Below, one piece after another: positions 36,518 through 45,589 of a stretch of DNA of 47,623 nucleotides. The stretch covers positions 1-47,623 of the forward strand of contig NZ_DATIND010000119.1 in the NCBI RefSeq assembly GCF_035474595.1, given 5' to 3'. Source of the stretch: Longimicrobium sp. (GTDB taxonomy: Bacteria; Gemmatimonadota; Gemmatimonadetes; Longimicrobiales; Longimicrobiaceae). The first letter of the stretch is position 1. Each line of letters begins with the position of its first letter. The translations under genes and the position numbers were made by a program. The notes beneath the pieces are model-generated. The model was given only the letters and a program-made list of their open reading frames with translations. It ran no database searches and was not told the DNA's origin.

Positions 36518-36692
36518 CCAGCCGTGGCCCCCGTCGAAGGACCCGTTTCCCTCCTCTTCCTTCGAACCCGCGCGGTCGTCCGATCCGAGCCGCTTCCGCG
36601 CCCAGGCCGCACCCCAAGGCACGTCCCGCACCGATATCCGGACCCAGCCGCGCCACGCGGTTTCCCGCATTCCGCTGAACCGGAGCCCGCCC

Positions 36693-37550
36693 ATGTCGTT
36701 CAGCCCCGCCAAGAAGATCGCAGCCGAATCCGAGTCGCTGGACCAGTACCTCCGCGAGATCAGCGCGTACCCGCTCATCGACCGCGACGAGGAGGCGCGC
36801 CTGGCGCGCCGCATCCGCGAGAGCGACGGCGAGGCGCTGGAGGCGCTGGTGCGCTCCAACCTGCGGTTCGTGGTGGCGGTGGCCAAGAAGTACCAGAACC
36901 AGGGCGTGTCGCTGGCCGACCTCATCAACGAGGGGAACATCGGCCTGATCCGCGCGGCGCGGAAGTTCGACGAGACCAAGGGGATCAAGTTCATCTCCTA
37001 CGCCGTGTGGTGGATCCGCCAGGCCATCCTGCAGGCGCTGGCCGAGCAGAGCCGCATCGTGCGCGTTCCCCTTTCCCGCGCGGGGGCGGTGCACCGCATC
37101 GGCCGCCGGTCGAGCGCCATGACGCAGGAGCTGGGGCGCGAGCCCACGCTGCAGGAGATCGCGGTGGAGCTCGAGGTGCCCGAGGACGAGATCAGCCACG
37201 CGCTGGCCATGAGCCAGGTGTACCTCTCGCTCGACGCGCCGCTGGTCCCCGGCGAAGACGGGCAGCTGCTGGACTACCTTTCCGACCAGTTCTCTCCCGG
37301 CCCCGACGACGACGTCTACGAGCACGCGCTGAAGCGCACCATCGAGGACGCGCTGGGCACGCTCAGCGAGCGCGAGGCCAAGGTGCTGCGCCTGTACTTC
37401 GGGCTGGGCGACACCGAGCCCATGACGCTGGAGCAGATCGGCGAGAGCTTCGGCATCACCCGCGAGCGCGTGCGGCAGATCAAGGAAAAGGCGCTCCTGC
37501 GCCTGCGCCACCAGTCGCGCGCCCGCTTCCTGGAGACCTTCCTCACCTGA
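36693..37550 (+). CDS. RNA polymerase sigma factor, RpoD/SigA family (short form)
   Basis: 285 residues from ATG 36693. Region 1.2 is SESLDQYLREISAYPLIDRD. Regions 2.1-2.4 read VRSNLRFVVAVAKKYQNQG, LADLINEGNIGLIRAARKFD and GIKFISYAVWWIRQAILQAL. Region 3 is SRIVRVPLSRAGAVHRI, then LGREPTLQEIAVELEVPEDE. Region 4 is LSEREAKVLRLYFGLGD, then PMTLEQIGESFGITRERVRQ and IKEKALLRLRH. It lacks the long region 1.1 and non-conserved insert of proteobacterial RpoD, so it is either the primary sigma factor in compact form or a group 2 paralogue. Its -10 recognition helix is typical, in agreement with the TTGACA/TATAAT-type promoters in this window. Confidence 0.92.
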   Translation: MSFSPAKKIAAESESLDQYLREISAYPLIDRDEEARLARRIRESDGEALEALVRSNLRFVVAVAKKYQNQGVSLADLINEGNIGLIRAARKFDETKGIKFISYAVWWIRQAILQALAEQSRIVRVPLSRAGAVHRIGRRSSAMTQELGREPTLQEIAVELEVPEDEISHALAMSQVYLSLDAPLVPGEDGQLLDYLSDQFSPGPDDDVYEHALKRTIEDALGTLSEREAKVLRLYFGLGDTEPMTLEQIGESFGITRERVRQIKEKALLRLRHQSRARFLETFLT

Positions 37551-37602
37551 CGGCGATCGTCCCGTACTGCCGTACTGTCCGTACTTTCGTACTTTGCCCC
37601 TA

Positions 37603-37636
37603 CCGCGGTTCCGGCGATGCTGGAACCGCGGTTTTT
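37603..37636 (+). terminator. Rho-independent terminator of the sigma-factor gene
   Basis: CCGCGGTTCC (37603-37612), 9-nt loop, GGAACCGCGG (37622-37631), then TTTTT. Textbook structure, 53 nt after the stop codon. The interval from the stop to the stem holds a ladder of CCGTACT units. Confidence 0.92.
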
Positions 37637-38039
37637 GGGCGTGTCTGGCGCCGAGGCGCCAGACCGGGCTGCGCGCGCCGTAGGCAACGATACAACTGTT
37701 GCCAACGGCGCCGGGCCCCCGGCGGATTCGTCGCGCCCGCACCTTCGTCTCTCAGTACGAATAGCGTCGCGGCCGCCCCGCCGGGTTCCCGGCCCTCCGG
37801 GCGCGCATCCCTCACGCAACCGAAGTGCGGAAGTGCGTGAGTGCGGAAGTGCGCCTGCTTTCGTGCGGGTGCCGCGCTCGTGCGAATATCCAACGCACTC
37901 ACGCACTCCCGCACTCCCGCACTCCCCCGCCCCGGAATCCCCCTTGCATCGGACCCCGCACCCGGTTGCGAGTGTACGACTTCGCACACAAACGCCCGAT
38001 GCGGTCCGCGATCGACCCCGCGGGCCCGGAAAGCCGCCG
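37637..38039. other. Gap with AGTGCGTG repeat hairpin
   Basis: GGAAGTGCGTGAGTGCGGAAG (within 37823-37855) is complementary to CGCACTCACGCACTCC (near 37893-37912), a long imperfect stem. I see no gene. A TTGCATCGGACCC stretch near 37944 might be a weak -35, but no matching -10 is visible. Confidence 0.5.
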
Positions 38040-38738
38040 ATGACGAAGACCCTCATCTTCCCCGCCCTTCTTGCCCTGTCCGCCCTCGCCGCCAGGCCGC
38101 TGTCCGCGCAGGGTACCGCCGTGGACGCGGGCACCTTCCGCGTGTCGGTGGAGGGGCGCGAGGTGGGCACCGAGACCTTTTCCATCACCCAGTCGGGGAG
38201 CGGCGGAGCGGCGGTCACGCTGGCCACGGGCACGGTGGACCTGCGCCTGAACAGCGGCGCGCTGCGCCTGGCGCCGCGGCTGCGCGGGCAGGGCGTGGCC
38301 ATGAACCCCGCGCAGTACCAGGTGGACGTGAGCGGCGACTCGCCCCAGCGGATCGTGGGGAACATCGGCTCGGGGCGGGTGAGCGCGCGCATCGTGACCG
38401 CCGCGGGCGAGCAGCTGCGCGAGTACGTGGCCACCGCCGGCGCCGTGGTGCTCGACGACGCGGTGGCGCACCACTACTACTTCCTCGCGCAGCGCCTGCA
38501 CTCGGGCACCGTGCCCGTCATCATCCCCCGCGAGAGCCGGCAGATGATCGCCGCCGTGACCGACCGCGGCGAAGAGACGGTGCAGGTGGCCGGCGGAAGC
38601 GCGCGCCTCTTCCACCTGGTCGTCCAGCCCCGCGGCGGCCCCCAGGCCGACGTGTGGGTCGACGCGCTGAACCGCGTGATCCGCGTGGACATCCCCGCGC
38701 GCCAGTACTCGGCGGTGCGCACCGAGCTGCCGCGCTGA
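38040..38738 (+). CDS. Secreted protein, unknown function
   Basis: 232 residues from ATG 38040. The signal peptide MTKTLIFPALLALSALAARP is cut near LSAQG (residues 22-25). The mature part is all-beta: GTFRVSVEGREVGTETFSIT, LRLAPRLRGQGVAMNPAQYQ, ESRQMIAAVTDRGEETVQVA and RLFHLVVQPRGGPQADVWVD. It closes with an ALNRVIRVDIPARQYSAVR strand pair. The layout resembles periplasmic lipid-binding-like beta folds of unknown role; I cannot name the family. It is followed by a GC hairpin (38762-38797). Confidence 0.75.
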   Translation: MTKTLIFPALLALSALAARPLSAQGTAVDAGTFRVSVEGREVGTETFSITQSGSGGAAVTLATGTVDLRLNSGALRLAPRLRGQGVAMNPAQYQVDVSGDSPQRIVGNIGSGRVSARIVTAAGEQLREYVATAGAVVLDDAVAHHYYFLAQRLHSGTVPVIIPRESRQMIAAVTDRGEETVQVAGGSARLFHLVVQPRGGPQADVWVDALNRVIRVDIPARQYSAVRTELPR

Positions 38739-38761
38739 TTTAAGGCACCAAAAGGCGCTGC

Positions 38762-38797
38762 GGGCGCCGGCGGGGCCCACGCGCCCCGCCGGCGCCC
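38762..38797. terminator. 15-bp perfect GC stem-loop
   Basis: GGGCGCCGGCGGGGC (38762-38776) pairs exactly with 38783-38797 across a 6-nt loop, 23 nt after the secreted-protein stop. It lacks a T-run, so terminator activity is only likely. Confidence 0.6.
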
Positions 38798-38859
38798 GCC
38801 CGTTCCGGCAGGGGAGCCGGGTTTCGCCGCCGTTCACCCTTCTCCTTTCCCGCCGTGCG

Positions 38860-38888
38860 TTTACAGCGCGGCCCGGCATGGTTACATT
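38860..38888 (+). promoter_or_regulatory. Promoter of the efflux operon
   Basis: TTTACA (38860), 17 bp, TACATT (38883): good matches with ideal spacing. The leader to the TolC-like ATG at 39121 is about 225 nt, without a recognisable riboswitch. No gene lies in 38739-39120. Confidence 0.6.
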
Positions 38889-39120
38889 TCCATCCTCCCA
38901 GGAGCGGAACACCTCGTTCCCGCTCTCAGCCAAGTGTCCCGAAGAGAGCCCACCACGCGTTCGCGCTCCCGCGTTCGCGGCTCGCGGCGCTTCACCCCGG
39001 CGCCGCGCGGCCGCGGCCCGGCAGCCGGAGCTCTCTGAAACTTTCAGCGGGCGGTCCCGTACCACGGCCTCGACGGTACGAGGCCCGCCCCCGTCCCGCG
39101 CACCCGACGAACTTCCGACC

Positions 39121-40689
39121 ATGACCAGCATGAACCCCCGCAGCGCGGCCGCGTCGGCCGCCCTTGCCCTGGCCCTTGCCGTGGCCCCCGCCGCGGCGCA
39201 GCAGACCACGCCCCGCGCGCAGCCCACGCCGCCGCCCCCGCCCCCCGTGCAGGCGCAGCCCGCGGGCCCGCCGCTCAGCATGGAGCAGGCGGTGGCCAGC
39301 GCGCAGGAGAACAACCCCGACCTGCTGCAGCAGAAGAACGACACCCGGAGCGCCCGCGCCGCCGTGCGCGAGAGCCGGCTGGACTTCCTTCCCTCGGCCA
39401 GCGTGTCGGGCGGGCTGGGCTACACCGCCCCGGGCGAGCAGCGCGTGGGGTCGGTGCAGCTGCGCCAGACCTCGCCGGCGTACTACTCGTCGTTCTACTC
39501 GCTGGACCTGAACTACTCGCTCTCGGGCGCCAAGCTCATGCAGCCGCGGGTGGCCCGCGCGCAGGAGCGCGCCACGCAGCAGCGGGTGACCGGCTACGAG
39601 GCCAACCTGGTGAGCACCGTGCGCCAGAACTACCTGGCCACCCTGCAGGCGTGGGAGCAGGCGCAGCAGGCCGAGCGCGAGCTGGGACGCACCCAGGAGC
39701 ACGAGCGGCTGGCCCGCGCGCGGCTGGACGTGGGCGCCGGCACCCCGCTGGACCTGCGCCGCGCCGAGGTGCAGCGCGGGCAGGCCGAGGTGGCGCTGGT
39801 GCAGCGCCGCAACGACTACCAGACCGCGCTCCTGCGCCTGGGCCAGGTGATGGGGCGCGAGCTTCCCGCCGACACCCGGCTGTCCAGCACCTTCGGCCTC
39901 TTCGAGCCCAGGTGGACGGTGGACGAGCTGGAGGCGATGGCGCTGGCGGGGAACCCCAACCTGCTGTCGGCGCGCGCCACCGCGCAGGCCGCGCGCACCG
40001 GCGTCCGCGCCGCGCGCACCCAGTACCTGCCCTCGCTCAGCATGAGCGTGGGGTACCGCGGCTCGGTGTACTCTGCCAGCGACCTCAGCTCGTTCTACGA
40101 GCAGGAGCTCAGCATCAAGCAGGGGCAGTTCGAGTCGTGCAACTACAACAACCAGCTGGGCGCGCTGATCGGCGCGGGGCAGCTGGACTGCAGCAAGTAC
40201 GACGTCAGCAACCCGGCGGTGGCCAACGCCGTGCGCAGCGGCGTGCGCGCGCAGAACCCCACCTTCCCCTTCGGCTTCAAGACGCAGCCGCTGCAGGCCT
40301 CGCTGGCGCTGTCGCTGCCGCTGTTCAACGGCTACCAGCGCGAGCGGCAGGTGGAAGAGGCGCGGGTGCAGGCCGAGGACGCCGACCTGGCCGTGCGCTC
40401 CACCGAGCTGCGGCTGCGCGCCGACCTGGGCGCCGCGCTGCTGGCCACGCAGACCGCCTTCCGCACCGCGCAGCTGCAGGACCAGGTGGTCGACCGCGCC
40501 ACCGAGGAGCTGCGCCTGGCGCAGGAGCGCTTCCGCTTCGGCGTGGCCAGCTCGGTGGAGGTCACCGACGCGCAGACCTCGCTGTCGCAGGCCGAGCAGG
40601 CGCGCATCGACGCCGTGTACAACTACCACAAGTCGCTGGCCGCCCTCGAGGCCCTGGTGGGCCGCCCGCTGCGCCAGCCCGGATCCTGA
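39121..40689 (+). CDS. TolC-family outer-membrane efflux protein
   Basis: 522 residues from ATG 39121; ATG 39130 is an alternative. A signal peptide ends near APAAAQQ, followed by a Pro-rich segment. Two OEP repeats: [20 protein letters not shown] starts the first, then [20 protein letters not shown] (coiled coil); [20 protein letters not shown] starts the second, then [20 protein letters not shown]. This is the duplicated alpha-barrel/beta-barrel plan of TolC. It makes the outer-membrane channel for the adaptor and ABC transporter genes that follow. An insertion in the second repeat ([20 protein letters not shown], with a second Cys right after) may be a disulfide-closed surface loop. First gene of the operon. 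Confidence 0.93.
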   Translation: MTSMNPRSAAASAALALALAVAPAAAQQTTPRAQPTPPPPPPVQAQPAGPPLSMEQAVASAQENNPDLLQQKNDTRSARAAVRESRLDFLPSASVSGGLGYTAPGEQRVGSVQLRQTSPAYYSSFYSLDLNYSLSGAKLMQPRVARAQERATQQRVTGYEANLVSTVRQNYLATLQAWEQAQQAERELGRTQEHERLARARLDVGAGTPLDLRRAEVQRGQAEVALVQRRNDYQTALLRLGQVMGRELPADTRLSSTFGLFEPRWTVDELEAMALAGNPNLLSARATAQAARTGVRAARTQYLPSLSMSVGYRGSVYSASDLSSFYEQELSIKQGQFESCNYNNQLGALIGAGQLDCSKYDVSNPAVANAVRSGVRAQNPTFPFGFKTQPLQASLALSLPLFNGYQRERQVEEARVQAEDADLAVRSTELRLRADLGAALLATQTAFRTAQLQDQVVDRATEELRLAQERFRFGVASSVEVTDAQTSLSQAEQARIDAVYNYHKSLAALEALVGRPLRQPGS

Positions 40690-40703
40690 AGCCGGTGACC
40701 AAG

Positions 40704-42011
40704 ATGAAGAAGATCCTCATCGCCGTGGGCGTGGTGGTGGCCGTGGGCGGGCTGGGGGCCGTGGCGGTGAACGGGCGGGGGAAGAGCGCGGGGCGCGAGG
40801 TGCGCTCCGAGACGGTGGCGCGCCGCGACCTGGTGGCCACCGTCACCGCCAGCGGAAAGATCCAGCCCAAGCGCAAGGTCGACATCTCGGCCGACGTGTC
40901 GGGGCGTGTGATCCAGCTTCCCCTCGAGGAGGGGCAGTGGGTGAACCGCGGCGACCTGCTCCTGCGCATCGACCCCAGCCAGTACGAGGCGTCGGTGCAG
41001 CAGGCCCAGGCGGGCGTTTCGCAGAACCGCGCCCGCGAGGCGCAGGCCCGCGCCCAGCTGCTGAAGGCGCAGTCCGACGCGCGCCGCGCCGAGCAGCTGG
41101 CGCAGGGGCGCGACCTGGTGAGCGCGCAGGAGGTCGACAACGCGCGCACCCAGGCGCAGGTGGCGCAGGCCGAGCTGCAGGCCGCCCGCTTCGCGGTGAA
41201 CCAGGCCGAGGCGCTGCTGGCGCAGGCGCGCGACAACCTGCGCAAAACCACCATCGTGGCCCCCATGAGCGGCCGCGTGGTGCGCCTGAACATCCACGAG
41301 GGCGAGACCGCCATCATCGGCACCATGAACAACCCGGGCTCGCTCCTGCTGACCATCGCCGACCCGTCGGCCATGGAGGCCAAGGTGAAGGTCGACGAGA
41401 CCGACGTCCCCGGGATCCAGGTGGGCGACAGCACCACGCTGCGCATCGACGCCTTCCCCGACCGGTCGTTCACCGGCAGGGTCACGCGCATCGGCAACAG
41501 CGCGGTGCAGGTGGCGGGGGCGCAGGCGGGCGGCGACCAGCAGGCGGTGGACTACGAGGTGGTCATCACCCTCGACCACCCGCCCGCCGAGCTGCGCCCC
41601 GACCTGTCGGCCACCGCCGAGATCGTCACCGACACCCGCCGGCAGGCGCTGTCGGTGCCCATCATCGCGCTGACCGTGCGCGACCACGAGGGGAAGAAGT
41701 TCAAGTCCGGCGGCGAGAAGGGCGAGGAGGGCGGCGACGCGGCCCCGCAGCAGCCGAAGACCGACCGTCCGCGCGTGCAGGACGAGGTGCAGGGCGTGTT
41801 CGTGATCCGGGGCGGCAAGGCCGTGTGGACCCCGGTGACCGTGGGGATCACGGGCGGCGAGTACTTCGAGGTCACGAAGGGGCTGCGGGGCGGCGAGACC
41901 ATCGTGGCCGGCACCTTCCAGGCGGTGCGCGACCTGGAGGGCGGCGACGCGGTGCGCGTTCCCCCCGCCCCGGCGGCCAATCGCGGGCAGGCAAAGGGCG
42001 GCAGGCGATGA
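40704..42011 (+). CDS. HlyD/MacA-type membrane-fusion adaptor
   Basis: 435 residues from ATG 40704 (GTG 40695 possible). An N-terminal signal anchor ([20 protein letters not shown]) is followed by the lipoyl half [21 protein letters not shown] coiled-coil hairpin (~95-185, [20 protein letters not shown]) comes next, then the second lipoyl half ([20 protein letters not shown]) and a beta-barrel ([20 protein letters not shown]). A membrane-proximal domain with an inserted charged linker ([19 protein letters not shown]) ends the protein. It bridges the inner-membrane ABC transporter and the TolC-like channel. The stop overlaps the ATPase start (ATGA). Confidence 0.93.
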   Translation: MKKILIAVGVVVAVGGLGAVAVNGRGKSAGREVRSETVARRDLVATVTASGKIQPKRKVDISADVSGRVIQLPLEEGQWVNRGDLLLRIDPSQYEASVQQAQAGVSQNRAREAQARAQLLKAQSDARRAEQLAQGRDLVSAQEVDNARTQAQVAQAELQAARFAVNQAEALLAQARDNLRKTTIVAPMSGRVVRLNIHEGETAIIGTMNNPGSLLLTIADPSAMEAKVKVDETDVPGIQVGDSTTLRIDAFPDRSFTGRVTRIGNSAVQVAGAQAGGDQQAVDYEVVITLDHPPAELRPDLSATAEIVTDTRRQALSVPIIALTVRDHEGKKFKSGGEKGEEGGDAAPQQPKTDRPRVQDEVQGVFVIRGGKAVWTPVTVGITGGEYFEVTKGLRGGETIVAGTFQAVRDLEGGDAVRVPPAPAANRGQAKGGRR

Positions 42012-42754
42012 GCTCCGGCGCCGGCGGCGCCGCGCTGATCGACGTGCGCGGCCTGGAGAAGCACTACCAGATGGGCGCCGAGACGGTGCGCGCGCTGCGC
42101 GGGGTGGACCTGGTCATCCACCGCAACGAATACGTGGCCATCATGGGGCCGTCGGGGTCGGGGAAGAGCACCTTCATGAACCTGATCGGGTGCCTGGACT
42201 CGCCCACCGCGGGCGAGTACATCCTGAACGGGAACCACGTGGCGGGGATGGACGACGACGAGCTGGCCCGGGTGCGCAACCAGGAGATCGGCTTCGTCTT
42301 CCAGACCTGCAACCTTCTCACCCGCAGCACCGCGCTGGAGAACGTGGAGCTCCCGCTGGTCTACGGCGGCGTCGGCGGCAAGGACCGCAAGCGCCGCGCG
42401 CTCGAGGCGCTGCAGGCGGTGGAGCTGGGCGACCGGGTGGACCACCGCCCCAACGAGCTTTCCGGCGGGCAGCGCCAGCGCGTGGCCATCGCCCGCGCGC
42501 TGGTCACGCGGCCGTCCATCATCCTGGCCGACGAGCCCACGGGAAACCTGGACTCGCGCACCAGCGAGGAGATCATGAACCTGTTCGAGCGTCTGCACCG
42601 CGAGGGGCAGACGATCATCATGGTCACCCACGAGCCCGACATCGCCGCGCACGCCGACCGCGTGGTCACGCTGCGCGACGGGAAGATCGAGAGCGACCAG
42701 CCGCAGCCGCGCCCGCGCCGGGTGGTCGAGGCGCCGGTGCTGGCGGGGGCGTGA
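42008..42754 (+). CDS. ABC transporter ATPase (MacB/LolD type)
   Basis: 248 residues. Walker [13 protein letters not shown] (46-57), Q-loop [20 protein letters not shown], signature [15 protein letters not shown], Walker [16 protein letters not shown] and switch His in [13 protein letters not shown] are all intact. It powers the two permeases downstream. The Cys in QTCNLL, where Phe is usual, is a small oddity. The C-terminus has a Pro/Arg-rich tail. Start ATG 42008 is coupled to the adaptor stop; the first permease starts seven bases after its own stop. Confidence 0.95.
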   Translation: MSSGAGGAALIDVRGLEKHYQMGAETVRALRGVDLVIHRNEYVAIMGPSGSGKSTFMNLIGCLDSPTAGEYILNGNHVAGMDDDELARVRNQEIGFVFQTCNLLTRSTALENVELPLVYGGVGGKDRKRRALEALQAVELGDRVDHRPNELSGGQRQRVAIARALVTRPSIILADEPTGNLDSRTSEEIMNLFERLHREGQTIIMVTHEPDIAAHADRVVTLRDGKIESDQPQPRPRRVVEAPVLAGA

Positions 42755-42761
42755 GCCACCG

Positions 42762-44009
42762 ATGAGGACCTTCGAGGCGGCGCGGATGGCGCTGGAGGCC
42801 ATCCGCGCGCACAAGCTGCGCGGGTTCTTCACCGTGCTGGGCACCGTCGTCGGCGTCACCTTCCTCATCGCCGTCATCACCCTCATCGAGGGGATGGACC
42901 ACTACGTCGAGAAGCAGTTCAAGGGCACGGTCTACGGCTTCAACACCGTCACGCTCCGCCGCCGCCCCTCCGTCGTCACCGACGCCGACGAGGGAATGTG
43001 GCGCACCTGGGCGCGCCGCCCGCGGCTGACCTTCGACGACGCCGGGTACCTGGAGGGGCGGATGGAGACGCCGGGAACGGTGGCGCTCTCCACGGTCACC
43101 ATCGGCAAGGTGGGCGGCCCGCGCGGCAAGGCGGTGGAGAACGTGTGGATCACCGGGGCCACCGCCAGCTACTTCCAGATCCGCGACATGCAGATGGAGG
43201 ACGGCCGCGCCTACTCGCGCAACGAGGCGGACCGCGGCCTTCCCGTGGTGGTCATCGGGCGCGACGTGGCGAGCACCCTGTTCGAAGGGCGCAACCCCAT
43301 CGGGCAGGAGATTCGCATGAACGGCTTTCCCTACCGCGTGATCGGGGTGCTGGAGAAGCAGGGAAAGCTCTTCGGGATGTCGCTCGACAACGTGGCCATC
43401 GCCCCCATCCGCTCCGAGCTGGACGGGTACGTGAACGGCGGGCGCAAGGGCGTGGTGCAGGAGATCACCTTCAAGGTCCCCGACAGCAAGCTGATCGGCG
43501 CCGCGAAGGCCGAGATCGAGAGCTGGATGCGCATCCGCCACCACCTCCGCCCCGACCAGGCCGACGACTTCGAGCTGGAGACGGCCGACGACTCGCTGGG
43601 CTTCTGGGACAAGATCCGCAACGTCCTCCTCCTGGCCCTCCCCCTTCTGGTGGGGATCTCGCTGGTGGTGGGCGCGGTGGTGATCATGAACATCATGCTG
43701 GTCTCGGTGACCGAACGGACGCGGGAGATCGGGATCCGCAAGTCGATGGGCGCGCGCCGCTCCGACGTTCTCCTGCAGTTCCTCTTCGAGTCGTCCACCC
43801 TCTCGGGGCTGGGCGCGGTGCTGGGGATCGGCCTGGGCGTGGGGCTGGCGTACCTGATCACGGCGCTCTCGCCCATGCCGGCGCACGTGGCCACCTGGTC
43901 GGTGGTCCTCGCCGTGGCCCTCGGGGTCGGCGTGGGCGTGGTCTCGGGGGTGTACCCCGCGTGGCGCGCGGCCAGGCTGGACCCCATCGTGGCCCTGCGG
44001 GCGGAGTAG
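42762..44009 (+). CDS. MacB/FtsX-type ABC permease 1
   Basis: 415 residues. An N-terminal membrane helix after ALEAIRAHKLRGFFTVLGTV is followed by a ~230-residue periplasmic MacB_PCD domain (to ~270). Three C-terminal helices come next (LLLALPLLVGISLVVGAVVI; LGAVLGIGLGVGLAYLITAL; VVLAVALGVGVGVVSGVYPA). SVTERTREIGIRKSMGARRS is the cytoplasmic coupling helix that contacts the ATPase. ALRAE ends the chain, as in most relatives. The four-helix layout without a fused ATPase matches mechanotransmission transporters of the MacB type. It probably pairs with permease 2 as a heterodimer. Confidence 0.93.
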   Translation: MRTFEAARMALEAIRAHKLRGFFTVLGTVVGVTFLIAVITLIEGMDHYVEKQFKGTVYGFNTVTLRRRPSVVTDADEGMWRTWARRPRLTFDDAGYLEGRMETPGTVALSTVTIGKVGGPRGKAVENVWITGATASYFQIRDMQMEDGRAYSRNEADRGLPVVVIGRDVASTLFEGRNPIGQEIRMNGFPYRVIGVLEKQGKLFGMSLDNVAIAPIRSELDGYVNGGRKGVVQEITFKVPDSKLIGAAKAEIESWMRIRHHLRPDQADDFELETADDSLGFWDKIRNVLLLALPLLVGISLVVGAVVIMNIMLVSVTERTREIGIRKSMGARRSDVLLQFLFESSTLSGLGAVLGIGLGVGLAYLITALSPMPAHVATWSVVLAVALGVGVGVVSGVYPAWRAARLDPIVALRAE

Positions 44010-44013
44010 CGCC

Positions 44014-45252
44014 GTGAACCTGCAATCGACCTTCGAGGGCGTCCAGATCGCGCTGGAGCAGCTCCGCGCCGACAAGGTGCGGGCGTTCCTCACGATTCTC
44101 GGGATCGGGATCGGCGTGGCCACGGTGACGGGGATGGGCGCGGTGATCGCCGGGGTGAAGGGCGGGATCAACGCCGACCTCGAGGCCATCGGCCCGCAGA
44201 ACTTCGTGGTCACCCGCTTCGACCAGACGCAGGTGCGCGTGAGCGGCCCCGGCAAGCCGCCATGGGAGGGAAAGCCCAGGATCACCCCCGCCGAGGCCAG
44301 GGTGCTGGCCGACCTTCCCTCGCTGCAGAGCGTGACCGTGCACGTCTCCGGCCAGGCCGACGTGAAGGCGGGCGCCAAGGAGCTGGCCGGGGTGCAGGTG
44401 GAGGGGATCGGGCCCGAGTGGCCCACCTACATGCGCGGCGACTTCATCGAGGGGCGCAACTTCCTGCCCGTGGACGAGGCGTCGGCGCGGCCGGTGGCGG
44501 TGATCACCGAGGAGCTGGCCACGCGCGCCTTCGGCGAGGGGCGCCCCGCGGTAGGGCGCTCCTTCCGGCTGGGCGGCAACGAGTTCCAGGTGGTGGGGGT
44601 GTACCGCCCCTCGCCCAACCTGTTCTCCAGCGGCAAGCCCATCTGGACGTCGATCCCCTCGCGCGCGGCGCTGAAGTACCTGTCGATGGACGACGACTTC
44701 CTGGAGCTGTGGATGGTTCCCCAGCCCGGCTACACGCAGGCGCAGGCCATGGACGAGACCACGCTCACGCTGCGCACGCTGCGGCGCCTGAAGCCGGGCG
44801 CCGAGGACAACTTCGCGCTGGTGCGGCAGGAGGCGTTCGCCGACATGGTGAACGGGATCATGAACGTCATCTACATCGTGATGTTCGTCCTTTCCTCCAT
44901 CGGCCTGATCGTGGGCGGCGTGGGGGTGGTGGGGATCATGATGATCTCGGTGACCGAGCGCACCCGCGAGATCGGGGTGCGCAAGGCGCTGGGGGCGCGG
45001 CGCTTCGAGATCCTCTGGCAGTTCCTGGTCGAGGCGGTGACGGTGACCTTCGTGGGATCGAGCTGCGGGCTGATCTTCGGCACCGGCGGCGCGCTCCTGC
45101 TGCGGGCGGTCACGCCGGTGCCGGCCGAGGTTCCGCTCTGGTCGGTGGCCGCCGCGCTGGGCGTGGCCGTGCTCACCGGCGTGGTGTTCGGCATCTACCC
45201 CGCGTTCAAGGCGTCGCGGCTGGACCCGGTAGTGGCGCTGCGGTACGAGTAG
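44014..45252 (+). CDS. MacB/FtsX-type ABC permease 2
   Basis: 412 residues from GTG 44014, two bases after a stop. Same plan as permease 1: EQLRADKVRAFLTILGIGIG helix, periplasmic domain, then VIYIVMFVLSSIGLIVGGVG, coupling helix SVTERTREIGVRKALGARRF, and two more helices ending VALRYE. Overall similarity to permease 1 is clear but not high, so the two form an ancient duplicate pair. Substrate may be a peptide, antibiotic or lipid; nothing in the sequence decides it. Last gene of the efflux operon. Confidence 0.93.
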   Translation: MNLQSTFEGVQIALEQLRADKVRAFLTILGIGIGVATVTGMGAVIAGVKGGINADLEAIGPQNFVVTRFDQTQVRVSGPGKPPWEGKPRITPAEARVLADLPSLQSVTVHVSGQADVKAGAKELAGVQVEGIGPEWPTYMRGDFIEGRNFLPVDEASARPVAVITEELATRAFGEGRPAVGRSFRLGGNEFQVVGVYRPSPNLFSSGKPIWTSIPSRAALKYLSMDDDFLELWMVPQPGYTQAQAMDETTLTLRTLRRLKPGAEDNFALVRQEAFADMVNGIMNVIYIVMFVLSSIGLIVGGVGVVGIMMISVTERTREIGVRKALGARRFEILWQFLVEAVTVTFVGSSCGLIFGTGGALLLRAVTPVPAEVPLWSVAAALGVAVLTGVVFGIYPAFKASRLDPVVALRYE

Positions 45253-45589
45253 TACGGAAGTACGGAAGTACGGAACTGCATCGGGCCCCTGTCTTGGCCG
45301 CGCGATCGTTGCGCGGCGGGCGGGGGCCCGGCATTTTGCTACCCACTTGATGCCGAACACGACCCTTCTCTGCCCTCCCGCACCGGTCCACGAACAGTAG
45401 CAACGCCCCCGGCGTGACGTCGGCGGGGGCTCCGATCCGATCTCGCGTCACGGCGGCACCTCGATCTTCCCTCGATCCGCAACGAAACACCGCCGCATCC
45501 GCGGCCGGCCGAGCATGACTCCGGGGGCCACCGAGAGATGGCGGGGCCCCATCCTCGAGATCCCATCCCGCCTTATCCGGAGACATTTC
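45253..45589. other. Intergenic gap with terminator-like repeat
   Basis: Begins with three AGTACGGA units. Then GGGCCCC at 45283 and GGGCCCGG at 45324 bracket a possible stem ending ATTTTG. The remainder to 45589 is non-coding with no clear promoter. Confidence 0.5.
45309..45338. repeat. 30-bp repeat, left of the propeller gene
   Basis: Identical to 46734-46763. It ends GGGGGCCCGGCATTTTG. The preceding 25 bases are also similar in both copies (GGGCCC, then TTG). Confidence 0.9.
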
